NCBI RefSeq assembly: GCF_022832375.1
Contig: NZ_JALHLG010000020.1
Location: 19,228 to 83,227, forward strand
DNA from: Novosphingobium beihaiense
Lineage (GTDB): Bacteria; Pseudomonadota; Alphaproteobacteria; Sphingomonadales; Sphingomonadaceae
Length of the DNA stretch: 64,000 bases
Direction of reading: 5' to 3'
The notes beneath the pieces are model-generated. The model did not search any database, had not been told where the DNA came from, and saw only the letters and a program-made list of their open reading frames with translations. Positions 32,548 through 42,030 of this stretch are shown piece after piece. The translations under genes and the position numbers were made by a program. How positions within the stretch are numbered: position 1 is the first letter of the stretch; every line of letters begins with the position of its first letter.

Positions 32548-35500
32548 ATGGCGCTCAGACCTTACTTCAACAAATCCATAGCGGAGTTGGAAGCTGCCTT
32601 TGCCAATGGCAGGAAGGACGGCGCAACACTGCTCAGATTATTACATGAGCTGGAGTTCCGCAGCACGCAACGCGCCATTGCGCTGAAGGAAAAAGTTCAG
32701 GCTGCTAACGATACGTCAGGAGGCATAGCGCTTGCACCTCAGGCCCATCAGGCAACCAGACCGGATGACATCCACGTCCGCCAACACGAGCCAATTGAGG
32801 CGAAAGAGCCAGTACGCCTGATGGCAAAATCCGGCCCCAAGCCGCCCGTTATGAATGATCCTCAGAATATCCTGCGCGCCTGGACGGCGCTTGAAGTGCT
32901 CTCTCCGCAAGGGTTTCGACGGGAAACCGATCTGGTTGCGGGTGACAAGTCCCGGATAGCCCGCTTTGAAGACAGAGATTTGCCGTGGGAATTGGGCGAG
33001 CGGTCGCGTCCCAAGAAGAGGCTATATTATGAGCTGATATTGGGGGCCGTTGCCCTTGGTCCTGCGGTCGAGAGATTGCTGAAGGTTTATGCGGATAAGC
33101 GCCCCGAAAAGCCGAGCATGAGGGGGCACTGCCCGATTGCAAGCATCCTGCTCGATAAGGAAGGCCGCCCCCTTGAAGAGGATAGCAGCTTTGCCATTTC
33201 CAGCTTTGCCTGGGGCGTGCCGATCGCACTTAAGGGTGATCTGAAGGCGTTGGCGGAATGGCCAGATCAAGAAGCAAGCCTCAAGCACGCGTTTCGCAAA
33301 ATTCTGATCCGCCGCGACCGTGACGATGAAGTTCTGCCCCTTACCAAGCGGCATATTGAAGAGCTTTTCGGGTTTCTTGTCGATAGGATGGGCCTAAGCC
33401 AATTGGAGGTTAAGCCTCCTTATTTTGCGTTACGGCGCTATGAGTTCTTTGCCAGCAAAACCCCGCCAGAACCCGGCCTGCTCAATTCGTTCTTCTTGGA
33501 AGACTTGGCAACGGCACGCACCCATGCGCAAAATGGCACTCTGCCACATGCTCTTCGCTATTATCTGGCGCTGGACAAGCCGTCTCGTAAAACTGACCTT
33601 TTGAAAGATGATGCGGGATTGCAGCATCTTCTCCAGCCCGCACTGACCTCAGTTGGTAGGTGGCCGGGCAATGGTCGTTTCCCCTTGGCATTATTGCAGC
33701 AAGCTGCTGTCAACGCGACCGCGCCTAGCTTAATGGAAACAGGAATACTGGCGGTAAACGGCCCGCCGGGAACAGGAAAAACAACACTTTTACGGGATGT
33801 GGTCGCAGCGCGGATCATTGAACGCGCTTCGGTAATGTGCACCTATAAGAATCCAGCCGATGCTTTCTCTCCTACATCTCAAAGCTTTCAGAGAAACGGC
33901 GCGAAGATCACACTCCACAAGCTCGACGAGAAACTGAAGGGCTTCGAGATGATCGTGGCTTCTTCCAACAACAAAGCCGTTGAGAATGTCAGTGCTGAGC
34001 TTCCGGCTCTTGATGCCATTGCCAGCGATGCGCCAGAGTTGCGCTACTTCAAGACGATTTCAGACAACGTGCTGGAGCGTGACACCTGGGGTGCTATTGC
34101 CGCCGTCCTTGGAAATTCCAGCAACCGCTTTTTGTTTTCGCAAAGCTTCTGGCGCGACGATGAAAACGGCCTATCCACCTATCTCAACCATGCCAGCGGT
34201 ATTCCGCAGGTGGTTTCGGAACCGCAGGAGGATGGGCCGCCTATCCGGCGCAACCGGGAAATCGTTGATCGGGAACGCCCGCCCGCCAATGCAAGGGAAG
34301 CTGCGGTGCGCTGGGAAAAGGCCCGCACCAACTTTCTGCAAGCGCTGAAAACGTCTCGGGAGAACCAAGCAAAGCTGCAAACGCTTCATGTCGCTTTGGT
34401 GCGCTTGGTGGCAGTTGCGACCGAGATCAACGATCTTCAATCACGACTGCCGGAAATTCGGCTCGAAATTGAAGCTCTTCAACCCAGACTGTCAGAAGCC
34501 CAGTCGGCTCTTCAGGCGGCAGAGGCCTATGCGACAGAGCGGCAGCACAAACAGGATACCCACTTCGCTGTTCGGCCTGGCTTGCTCGCGCGCCTTTTCA
34601 GGACGCGCCGGTTTAAAGATTGGTCCATTGCGTTTCGCACCTTGGAGAACAAAGCCAAGGAAGCCGCGCGTGCGCAGGCTTCTCGCAAAGCGAGCGTTGA
34701 TGGGCTCAACACTGAGCTGGCGGCAAAGCAAACTTTGCTACAGCAGTTAGGCCAAAACATAGAGACGTTGGAGGTCGAAAAGTGCCAGCTTGAGGGACAG
34801 ACGGAACAGGCGAGGAGCGCCTTGAACGTAGAGGTGCCGGATGCCGCGTTTTTCTCCGGCGCTCATGAAGATATTCAAACGTCCAGTGTTTGGTTCGACG
34901 AGGCTGCGAGCATTCTGCGGGATGATGTGTTTGAAGCCGCCATTCACCTCCATCGCGCCTTTATTGACGCTGCCGCTGACCCGCTGCGTCAAAACCTGTC
35001 CATCTTCGTAGAGTCATTTGGCACCCGATCTCTCGGCACACCACAAAAGGACGCACTCATTGCCGATCTTTGGGCATCGTTCTTTCTTGTGGTGCCGGTG
35101 GTTTCCACGACGTTCGCTTCGGTCAACAGGATGTTCTCGCGCCTTGGCACGGAATCTCTTGGCTGGTTGCTGGTGGATGAAGCTGGTCAAGCTCTGCCGC
35201 AGGCCGCTGTAGGGGCCATGCTGCGGACCAAACGCTCGGTCGTTGTCGGTGATCCGCTCCAGATTGAACCCGTGGTCACACTGCCAAACAGCCTGACCGA
35301 AGAGGTTTGTGCCTTCTTTGGAATTGATCCTCTCAAATACAATGCGCCGGACGCCTCTGTGCAGACGGTTGCCGATAGCGCCAGCTTGTACTGCGCACGC
35401 TTTCAGATTGGCAGCGGCCATCGGGACGTTGGCGCACCCCTTCTGGTGCATAGGCGGTGTAATAGCCCGATGTTCGATATCTCGAACGAGATCGCTTATT

Positions 35501-36021
35501 CCAACCTGATGGTGCAGGCGAAGAAAGCCTCTCCTGAAAACGCGATTCTCGGACAATCCAAGTGGATTGATGTTCAGGGCAAACCGGGACCGGATAAGTG
35601 GTGCGCTGATGAGGCCGCAATCCTGATCGATGGCTTGAACAGGCTGAAGTATGGCGGCGCGGAACCTGACCTGTATGTGGTGACACCGTTTGTGATTGTT
35701 CAGGATAATCTACGGCAGGAAATCCTCAAAAGCGGTGTGCTGGATGGATGGGTGGAGAATCCAAGAACTTGGGTTTGGGAGCATGTTGGGACAGTTCATA
35801 CGGTGCAGGGGCGGGAAGCGGAGATTGTGTTCTTCGTCCTTGGTGCTCAGATGTCTTCTCAAAATGGAGCTCGTGCGTGGGCCGGAGGCAGACCCAATCT
35901 TGTCAACGTTGCCGTTACGCGCGCCAAGACTTCTCTATACGTGATTGGAAACCGGCAACTTTGGAAGTCCGCAGGGGTATTTGCCGTGCTGGATCGGTAT
36001 CTTCCTGATGGAGCTTCCTAG
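32548..36021 (+). CDS. Large SF1 (Upf1/DNA2-like) helicase
   Basis: This 1157-residue protein has a helicase core with Walker A GPPGTGKT (405-412), DEAGQ (877-881), GDPLQIEPVV after it, HTVQGREAEIVFFVLGA and VTRAK (1123-1127), all typical of COG1112-type SF1B helicases. About 460 residues between the P-loop and DEAGQ hold a long charged coiled coil (about 580-770). Residues 100-380 form a conserved-looking N-terminal domain with AWTALEVLSPQGFR and FAISSFAWGVPIAL. The start at 32548 (not the TTG just before) has an AAGG site. It ends an operon with the ChaC-like and DUF6883-like genes, and a defence role is inferred from this setting. Confidence 0.85.
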   Translation: MALRPYFNKSIAELEAAFANGRKDGATLLRLLHELEFRSTQRAIALKEKVQAANDTSGGIALAPQAHQATRPDDIHVRQHEPIEAKEPVRLMAKSGPKPPVMNDPQNILRAWTALEVLSPQGFRRETDLVAGDKSRIARFEDRDLPWELGERSRPKKRLYYELILGAVALGPAVERLLKVYADKRPEKPSMRGHCPIASILLDKEGRPLEEDSSFAISSFAWGVPIALKGDLKALAEWPDQEASLKHAFRKILIRRDRDDEVLPLTKRHIEELFGFLVDRMGLSQLEVKPPYFALRRYEFFASKTPPEPGLLNSFFLEDLATARTHAQNGTLPHALRYYLALDKPSRKTDLLKDDAGLQHLLQPALTSVGRWPGNGRFPLALLQQAAVNATAPSLMETGILAVNGPPGTGKTTLLRDVVAARIIERASVMCTYKNPADAFSPTSQSFQRNGAKITLHKLDEKLKGFEMIVASSNNKAVENVSAELPALDAIASDAPELRYFKTISDNVLERDTWGAIAAVLGNSSNRFLFSQSFWRDDENGLSTYLNHASGIPQVVSEPQEDGPPIRRNREIVDRERPPANAREAAVRWEKARTNFLQALKTSRENQAKLQTLHVALVRLVAVATEINDLQSRLPEIRLEIEALQPRLSEAQSALQAAEAYATERQHKQDTHFAVRPGLLARLFRTRRFKDWSIAFRTLENKAKEAARAQASRKASVDGLNTELAAKQTLLQQLGQNIETLEVEKCQLEGQTEQARSALNVEVPDAAFFSGAHEDIQTSSVWFDEAASILRDDVFEAAIHLHRAFIDAAADPLRQNLSIFVESFGTRSLGTPQKDALIADLWASFFLVVPVVSTTFASVNRMFSRLGTESLGWLLVDEAGQALPQAAVGAMLRTKRSVVVGDPLQIEPVVTLPNSLTEEVCAFFGIDPLKYNAPDASVQTVADSASLYCARFQIGSGHRDVGAPLLVHRRCNSPMFDISNEIAYSNLMVQAKKASPENAILGQSKWIDVQGKPGPDKWCADEAAILIDGLNRLKYGGAEPDLYVVTPFVIVQDNLRQEILKSGVLDGWVENPRTWVWEHVGTVHTVQGREAEIVFFVLGAQMSSQNGARAWAGGRPNLVNVAVTRAKTSLYVIGNRQLWKSAGVFAVLDRYLPDGAS

Positions 36022-36139
36022 CCGCCTATCATCTCCAAAGTGTTGCCTACGTCTAGAGGATAGCCCCGCAATTATCGCATGGTTGCAGTAAGAGAACATT
36101 GGGCATTGGCTGATGGCTCATTCGTAACATGGCGCTGCG

Positions 36140-39013
36140 CTACTTAAATTCTTTGAGAAGTTTTTCTGGTGGTACTGAGGATTTCGGGAAAAATTGGCGC
36201 AACCTTCGCGCTGCACTACCGAGTGCATCGCTTCGTTTAAGCGAGAAGTGGATCAGGTAGGCAACCGTGTGCTGGGCACTGGTCTTTCCCCGCAATGCAT
36301 TAGTCCAGCCAACTTCCGCGGTTTCAGCATCAATCAAAGACAATATTTCTTCGAACCGTTTGCGATTGAGTTGCTGAACCAATCGAAGAAACAAGATTGC
36401 CTCTTCGTACCAGCTGGCATGTTTTTGTGAAAGTCTGGTTGCGGCGTTCGATATGTGAGGCGCAAGAAATGAGTCAATCAAATCCGGTCGATCTTTTGCC
36501 CATCGCGCCAGTAAAATTGCTGCCCAATCCCAGTAAAAGTGGTGGGAGGTGGAGACGCCAATCAGACCTCCCATTTCAACAAATTTGTCTGAAAAGTCTG
36601 GGGCCGTATATGCCAGTCTTGGGGTAAGGATCGTGATCTTATCTTGATGCCGTTTTAGTATCAAAGATACTGCCCGCTGTGCGCTCGCTACCATGCCGCA
36701 AACGGAAAGAAATACGTCAGCATCATGAAACAGATCGTCAAGATGGGGCTCCAAGGTCGCCTCGATTATGTTCCAATCAAGCTGCTTGACGATTTGCGTG
36801 AATCGCTTTTGATCTACCTTGCGGATTAAGAGTAAAAGCCCTGCAGCACTTTGCATATCACGCATTTGGCAGCGTGATATTTTTGCTGCGAGATCGTCAA
36901 TCGACCACGTTTTGGCAATGCGCTTTCCAACCTCTTTCATTTGCCCTGTCGCGCGCTTCTTTCCAACATAGATACCTAGCGGATCGTGGAGGCGCAGAGC
37001 GTGCCAGAAGATGTCGTCCATTTCGTGGAACGAACCGACGGGATCGGCTCGCAGACGATGTGCTACGCCTGTCGTGAAAATCATAACCAACTCCAAACCA
37101 AAGGGTTGGTCATGGTAAGTTAGGTGGGCACAGAGATTCGCAAATGAGGAAAGATATGCATCGTCTGGCCAATTACTTGCAAGAGAGCGCAGTTTATCCT
37201 TATCTAGCAAGTCAATGAAGTTTTTGTTCCATGTGTCCCAATCTGAACGCGCAACATTAGAGACCAGTTCAGTCATTGCGTAGACTTGATCGGGGGTAAC
37301 GTCTGAGAGTTTCTTTGCAAGACTCGTCAGATCGACTCGGCTGGTGACCTTCTTGGCGAGGCCTTCATCTTTCAGGGATAGTTGGCCAAGTAGATAGCCG
37401 GTCCCATACGCAGACTGACCGGATGCATCATTAATCCAACGGGTAAGCTTCGCTCCATCGTCATTGATAATGTTTGCAAGCCAATCATCGAAATAGCACT
37501 CAAGTTCGCATAAAAGAAGACAAGCGTGATTGCGTTCCTCCTCACTTCTTTGCGCCCAACAGCGAGATACAAGCATTTCACGATGTTGTTGTTTAACAAA
37601 CCAATGGAAACGCCAGTTTCCGATCCCAAATCTTAGCTCCTGTAACAGATTGCGAAGTCCGATGAGAGGATAGCAATCGTCGCCAATTACCGCATTGATG
37701 ACCGCCTCTAGGGCTTGGGTGTTCTTAGCTTCTGCGGCATGCTTGAGTAACTGACGCAAGAGAACCGCGGCGAACCTTTGGTGGGGTGTGCGCAAATCCC
37801 CGCGTCCCGAGATCAACCTATGCTTGATCAACCACGTAATGGTCTGATCTACCGCTTCGGGGTCAAGTTCCAAGCATTGAACGATCTGATCAATTTCTGT
37901 TCGCGTCGCCTGTTCATCTCTGCTGGCAATCTGTCGTGCGGCGATAGCTGCAAGAACTGAATCGGCTCCAACGCTAATTGCCGACGATGCTATTGCATCG
38001 GCGCGCGTCCATCCACCGCCCAAGATGAAACAGAACTGCCAAGGCACGTCAGCCTTTTCAGCCGCGTCTATTCTTCTTTCGAGTGATTCCTCAAAGGGCC
38101 TGTCACCAACTGAAGTGTCGGCCTTGCTGACGATTTCCAGTGTGGTCGCCCGCTGAGCGCGAAGCTTGTTGGCAATTGTGCGCACCGCACGCTTAGGATC
38201 AATATGCGTCGTACCCGGAGCATCAATTTGGCTGTGTGCAGTGTTAAATGTCGTGAGCAGCCAAGCGTTTGGGCCTGTAGCCTGTTCGGCCATATTGAGA
38301 ACATGCGCGGGCGTTAAATGGGCGTCATCGACGATATAAAGCACCGATGCTTCCGAGGTGAGGAAGGGAAGTCTACCAACTGCTGGATTGCGCGCTCGGA
38401 GGACATGCCAGCCGCGTTGTTTCAAGATGTATGCAACTTGCATGACACATACCGACTTGCCTGCTCCTGGAACACCAGCAAGTCTGGTCGAATAGGCCGC
38501 TTCGAGATCACGCAGCAAAATGGCAGTTTCCGCTAGCTCAGGACACGCTGCCGCATCGGCAGGGCCAAGTGATCTCCCCATCAACGCTGGACGCAGATCG
38601 CGAACTTCGGAAAACGCCAGTTCTTCCCAAATCTCCATTTGTTCGGCGGAACGAATTTTCAATGTATTAGCAACAGCCGAGCGTGCTTTTTCGTGATCGT
38701 TTTTTAAACGCCTTAATTTTTCTATGGTGTACTTGTTTGGATTGTCATCGATGATGGTATGGTGATCGCCGCAGAGAAGTATGAGATTCTCGTAAGAACG
38801 ACGCTCTTCGTTTGTCATCGCTTCATTGAAGCGTTGGCCGTCAGGCAACGCGGCCTCTATATGGCATATTCTCCCAATCATCGTGCCGTCATTGGTCATC
38901 AGAACCGTGTCGCAACCGGGATATGCGCATTGATTGCCTGACTTTAGGTACAATTGCCTCTTGACGTCATTCTTGGGCTCAAGCCTTTTGGGTATCTCCT
39001 TAACCTCAGTCAT
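36140..39013 (-). CDS. HNH nuclease-P-loop NTPase-helical repeat protein (Avs/STAND-like layout)
   Basis: This 957-residue protein has an N-terminal HNH domain (CAYPGC at 29-34, RICHIEAALPDG with H51, LILLCGDHHTIID with C81, H84, H85). A P-loop NTPase follows: GVPGAGKS (180-187), VLYIVDDAH (224-232) and a sensor strand NAWLLTTFNTAHS. A winged-helix-like region comes next (about 340-420), then some 530 residues of alpha-helical repeats. Effector-NTPase-sensor order is that of Avs/STAND antiviral proteins, in which the C-terminal repeats recognise a phage protein and the NTPase assembles the nuclease. The antiviral role is inferred. It faces the helicase gene tail to tail. Confidence 0.75.
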   Translation of the reverse strand: MTEVKEIPKRLEPKNDVKRQLYLKSGNQCAYPGCDTVLMTNDGTMIGRICHIEAALPDGQRFNEAMTNEERRSYENLILLCGDHHTIIDDNPNKYTIEKLRRLKNDHEKARSAVANTLKIRSAEQMEIWEELAFSEVRDLRPALMGRSLGPADAAACPELAETAILLRDLEAAYSTRLAGVPGAGKSVCVMQVAYILKQRGWHVLRARNPAVGRLPFLTSEASVLYIVDDAHLTPAHVLNMAEQATGPNAWLLTTFNTAHSQIDAPGTTHIDPKRAVRTIANKLRAQRATTLEIVSKADTSVGDRPFEESLERRIDAAEKADVPWQFCFILGGGWTRADAIASSAISVGADSVLAAIAARQIASRDEQATRTEIDQIVQCLELDPEAVDQTITWLIKHRLISGRGDLRTPHQRFAAVLLRQLLKHAAEAKNTQALEAVINAVIGDDCYPLIGLRNLLQELRFGIGNWRFHWFVKQQHREMLVSRCWAQRSEEERNHACLLLCELECYFDDWLANIINDDGAKLTRWINDASGQSAYGTGYLLGQLSLKDEGLAKKVTSRVDLTSLAKKLSDVTPDQVYAMTELVSNVARSDWDTWNKNFIDLLDKDKLRSLASNWPDDAYLSSFANLCAHLTYHDQPFGLELVMIFTTGVAHRLRADPVGSFHEMDDIFWHALRLHDPLGIYVGKKRATGQMKEVGKRIAKTWSIDDLAAKISRCQMRDMQSAAGLLLLIRKVDQKRFTQIVKQLDWNIIEATLEPHLDDLFHDADVFLSVCGMVASAQRAVSLILKRHQDKITILTPRLAYTAPDFSDKFVEMGGLIGVSTSHHFYWDWAAILLARWAKDRPDLIDSFLAPHISNAATRLSQKHASWYEEAILFLRLVQQLNRKRFEEILSLIDAETAEVGWTNALRGKTSAQHTVAYLIHFSLKRSDALGSAARRLRQFFPKSSVPPEKLLKEFK

Positions 39014-39167
39014 ATCTGTATAATATCAACTGAATTGGTTTTGGCGAATGCCAATCCGATCTAAGTTGCATTGCAGCTTTGATCGCTTATGGATGTAAGC
39101 TCTAAGTCGTGCCATTTCACCGTGTCGACAAACGCGCAGCCCAGAAAGTAGCGCTTGCACGGTAGTC

Positions 39168-39428
39168 TCAGATAGTTTTCTTATTGAATTTCTCGAAGGG
39201 TGGATTGCCTTGGCGCCAGTCCTCAAGGGTATTTTGCATGCGCTCGATGATAGCTTTGACGGCAATTTCGCTTACCCCGTTAGCTTGACCCGCAGCCAAC
39301 AGGTTCATGACCAGGAAATCGGCAAGTGCCGGGAAAACGTCCTCGTCTGTGATCCCTTCGGCCCGCCAGTCGGCAAGCAACAGCTTGAGTAAATCCCACA
39401 TACGATCATAGCCGTCACATTTTTCCAT
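39168..39428 (-). CDS. Hypothetical helical protein
   Basis: This 86-residue protein starts MEKCDGYDRMWDLLKLLLAD with GGAGG 8 bases upstream. It is predicted all-helical: WRAEGITDEDVFPALADFLV and VSEIAVKAIIERMQNTLEDW. No family was recognised. It lies between the resolvase and the HNH-NTPase gene, on the same strand as both, with 140-265 bases of non-coding sequence on either side. The frame stays open upstream to 39662 without a ribosome site. Confidence 0.55.
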   Translation of the reverse strand: MEKCDGYDRMWDLLKLLLADWRAEGITDEDVFPALADFLVMNLLAAGQANGVSEIAVKAIIERMQNTLEDWRQGNPPFEKFNKKTI

Positions 39429-39693
39429 ATGCTTCCTCCCGTCGGAACTTGCCGTTCCAAGAATGACCGCCGTCAACATTAACTTATGTACGGTGGATGC
39501 AAACACGCCGAATGTTTGCGAGGGATCAATAGACGATACGATTGAATGGCGCTGATCCGGCTCAATGCCGGTGAAGCCCACCGCTTGGGGTTGCACAGGG
39601 GCGGGCACCGCCCCTTGCCGAAGGTGCGCCAGCACCGAGCCAAGCGCCTTGGTGGCAGCCAAGGCATAGCTTGCGCGTAGCGTATATCTGACT

Positions 39694-40245
39694 TTAGGCC
39701 ACAGTGCCTTCGGCTGTTCTTTTGCTCCCGTGCCCTCGGCTGACCCGCTTCTGAACCTGTCGGTTGCACCGCCGTTCCCTTATCCATCGATCCCTTGGTG
39801 GTCTTCCCAATCTTACGCCGCGCTTTCGTGCGGCTTCCAGTCCGGCCTTGGTGCGTTCGGAGATCAACCGCCGCTCGAAATGGGCAAGGGAGGCGAGGAT
39901 GTGGAAGAAGAATTCGCCCATGGGGTTGGTCGTGTCGATCTGGTCGGTGATGCATTTGAAATGCGCATCGCGGCCATGAATCTCTTCCACGATATCCAGT
40001 AAGTCACGCAATGACCGGCTCATGCGGTCCAGCTTCCAGACCACCAGCGTATCCCCGGCGCGAAGGGCGTTGAGCGCCTTGTCGAACTCGGGGCGTTTGC
40101 GTTTCGCACCCGATACGCCGTGATCGGCGTAGATCGCCTCGCATCCTTCGGCGCGCAACGCATCGAGTTGAAGGTCAAGGTTTTGATCGATTTTCGAGAC
40201 ACGGGCATAGCCGATCATGCGCGGATGATGTGGGGTAGCGCTCAT
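39694..40245 (-). CDS. Resolvase/invertase-type serine recombinase with altered C-terminus
   Basis: This 183-residue protein carries a full catalytic domain: MIGYARVSKIDQNLDLQLDA with Ser17, YADHGVSGAKRKRPEFDKAL, VVWKLDRMSRSLRDLLDIVE and GEFFFHILASLAHFERRLIS. In relatives LGRPP is followed by a helix-turn-helix of about 40 residues. Here it reads RDRWIRERRCNRQVQKRVSR and on to a stop, with no such helix-turn-helix in any frame. Recombination would therefore be impaired or redirected. The ATG at 40245 is chosen over one at 40377. It may be a leftover of a transposon. Confidence 0.85.
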   Translation of the reverse strand: MSATPHHPRMIGYARVSKIDQNLDLQLDALRAEGCEAIYADHGVSGAKRKRPEFDKALNALRAGDTLVVWKLDRMSRSLRDLLDIVEEIHGRDAHFKCITDQIDTTNPMGEFFFHILASLAHFERRLISERTKAGLEAARKRGVRLGRPPRDRWIRERRCNRQVQKRVSRGHGSKRTAEGTVA

Positions 40246-40559
40246 TGTAGTCCTCCTTTTTCGTAAAAAGAGGACGGCTGCGCTTAGGAATCGGAACGTT
40301 GCGCAATCACTTTTCGGGTTCCGGCGCGGCTCGACTCGGGAAAACGGTCGTTTGTTACGGGGCGTATTCCGTCCCACTCCCGAGGTTTCCGTATTGCCGC
40401 TAAGCCTTTGAATATCCTCGTATTCACATTATTTTATGGCATATTACTACGTTGCGTTTAGTAATGCAACAAAAACGACCGTTTTATACTTCGTAGTGCT
40501 TTGAATAAGCTGGCAAATATCCTTCTAAGTTCACGCATGTTGAACAAGGATATTGTCAA
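40246..40559. other. Intergenic region with 13-bp inverted repeats upstream of the resolvase
   Basis: This 314-base gap is AT-rich toward the right. AAAACGGTCGTTT (40341-40353) is the exact reverse complement of AAACGACCGTTTT (40473-40485), with 119 bases between. GTTGC..GCAAC (about 40452-40470) lies near the second arm. The position upstream of a resolvase gene fits res subsites or an operator, but spacing does not match a standard res. No gene was seen. Confidence 0.45.
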
Positions 40560-41021
40560 ATGAATTTGACAAAACTGAAAGATAACTTTGAAGGAAAAGC
40601 CCTCGGCGCAGTCGGATTGGCGACAGCCGCCTTTGCAATGCCGTCCGCTACTGCGCAGGCGCAGGACGCACCGCAGGTTACAAATGTGGCGTACCAGCCC
40701 AGCGCAATGACAAAAGCTGCTATTTGGTCAGAGAAAAATCCTCTTGGTGTTGGCGTGGCAGTAAGATTCGGAACAGTCAAACAACTCACTTCTGAGCAAG
40801 TTGAAACTGTTCTTCGACGGGAGTTCCATGCTAACGGGATCGATAGTGTCCAATTTTTCTACGAGCAAAACGATACACCCGGAACCGGTTTCACATTTCA
40901 CGTAGGCGGTGATCTTATAGGTGGTGTACGCAGCATTGGCGATGTACGGGCAAACGTGCCTCGGGCCGCAGATCAAGTAAGGTTGCGTAGGGATAACCCT
41001 GTGTTTGCTCTCAATCAGTGA
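40560..41021 (+). CDS. Exported hypothetical protein
   Basis: This 153-residue protein has a signal-like hydrophobic segment LGAVGLATAAFAMPSATAQA (about residues 15-35) preceded by a long charged stretch, then a small mature domain with VGVAVRFGTVKQLTSEQVET and GTGFTFHVGGDLIGGVRSIG. No family was recognised. It converges on the coiled-coil protein gene with 3 bases between stops. Codon use and AT content match the island. Confidence 0.55.
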   Translation: MNLTKLKDNFEGKALGAVGLATAAFAMPSATAQAQDAPQVTNVAYQPSAMTKAAIWSEKNPLGVGVAVRFGTVKQLTSEQVETVLRREFHANGIDSVQFFYEQNDTPGTGFTFHVGGDLIGGVRSIGDVRANVPRAADQVRLRRDNPVFALNQ

Positions 41022-41024
41022 GGA

Positions 41025-41882
41025 TTAAGGCTTAAAGAACGTCGTAATTTCGCTGTCAGAGGCGGGGCCTGATGTTTGGCCGTCAGCTAAACTGTCTGCT
41101 CGTTTTTCTAATTCCGCGCTGCCATGCCCGTGCTTGTTCAATTCTTTGTTGGCTACAATGGCTTTTTCTAGACTTGAACCCAAGTCAGCTTGAGCTGCTT
41201 TTTTCTCAGCTTCGGTAGAATTTTCGTCGGTAAGAACTGACATTGGCTTATCAATGCCGCGTTTAGCATTCTGAGCCAGCGCCCAATCAGCCAACGCCCG
41301 CACCTCTGGATCATCTGAATTTGCGTATTCCGGTTTGATTTTACCGGTTTTGGGATCGATCATCTTTTCGATCAGCTCCTTTTCGAGCCGCTCGCGATAT
41401 TCTGTGATCGTCTCGCCTTCGCGCTGTTGCGGGATTTCATCGGGATCAAGCACCTTGTTCGCCATGATCTCGCGCCACGCATCACCATGCTTGGCTTCAA
41501 ACACCGCTTCCATGCGATCGATCTTGGCACCCAATTCTCGGGATAACCTGCTTGCATCGTCCAACAGCACCAGAAGCATCTGGTCGCTGCGGCGCTGTTC
41601 GGCTTTCTTGTCCGCGTCTTTGGATTGCTGGGCCATGCGGCCTTCAACGCTGGCGGCCAACGCAACGGAAGAACGCTCAACAATGCCACTCGCGACCTGA
41701 CGGGCGGCATTCACTTGCGCGATTTGTGCCCATGCTCCGGTGATCCCAAGCGATAGCGCATCGACCGTATTCACGTCCGGCTGTGTTAAATTCTGTGACA
41801 CCTGCGGCATGTTGCCTGCCGTTGGTTGGTATCTTTCAGGTATTGAGGCCTTTAACGCCTCAATCGTCTCCCTTGTATACAT
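41025..41882 (-). CDS. Helical hypothetical protein of mobile elements
   Basis: This 285-residue soluble protein starts MYTRETIEALKASIPERYQP. It is largely helical and highly charged, with long helices around residues 75-135 (SKDADKKAEQRRSDQMLLVL, then SRLSRELGAKIDRMEAVFEA) and 155-200. It could be a structural or DNA-transfer accessory protein. The frame extends 5 codons upstream to another ATG. No domain was recognised, and the next genes are a toxin-antitoxin pair. Confidence 0.6.
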   Translation of the reverse strand: MYTRETIEALKASIPERYQPTAGNMPQVSQNLTQPDVNTVDALSLGITGAWAQIAQVNAARQVASGIVERSSVALAASVEGRMAQQSKDADKKAEQRRSDQMLLVLLDDASRLSRELGAKIDRMEAVFEAKHGDAWREIMANKVLDPDEIPQQREGETITEYRERLEKELIEKMIDPKTGKIKPEYANSDDPEVRALADWALAQNAKRGIDKPMSVLTDENSTEAEKKAAQADLGSSLEKAIVANKELNKHGHGSAELEKRADSLADGQTSGPASDSEITTFFKP

Positions 41883-42030
41883 GATGTGCCCCCGCACACT
41901 TATTATTGTTGGTCGAATTAATTTCGACTTCCCGAATAATATACACAGGGGATATTAAGAAATATGTAAAATTAGATGCAATTTATCTAAAATTTGAAAT
42001 ACTTAGCTTTGGAGGAGGCGAGCGCTAGGC

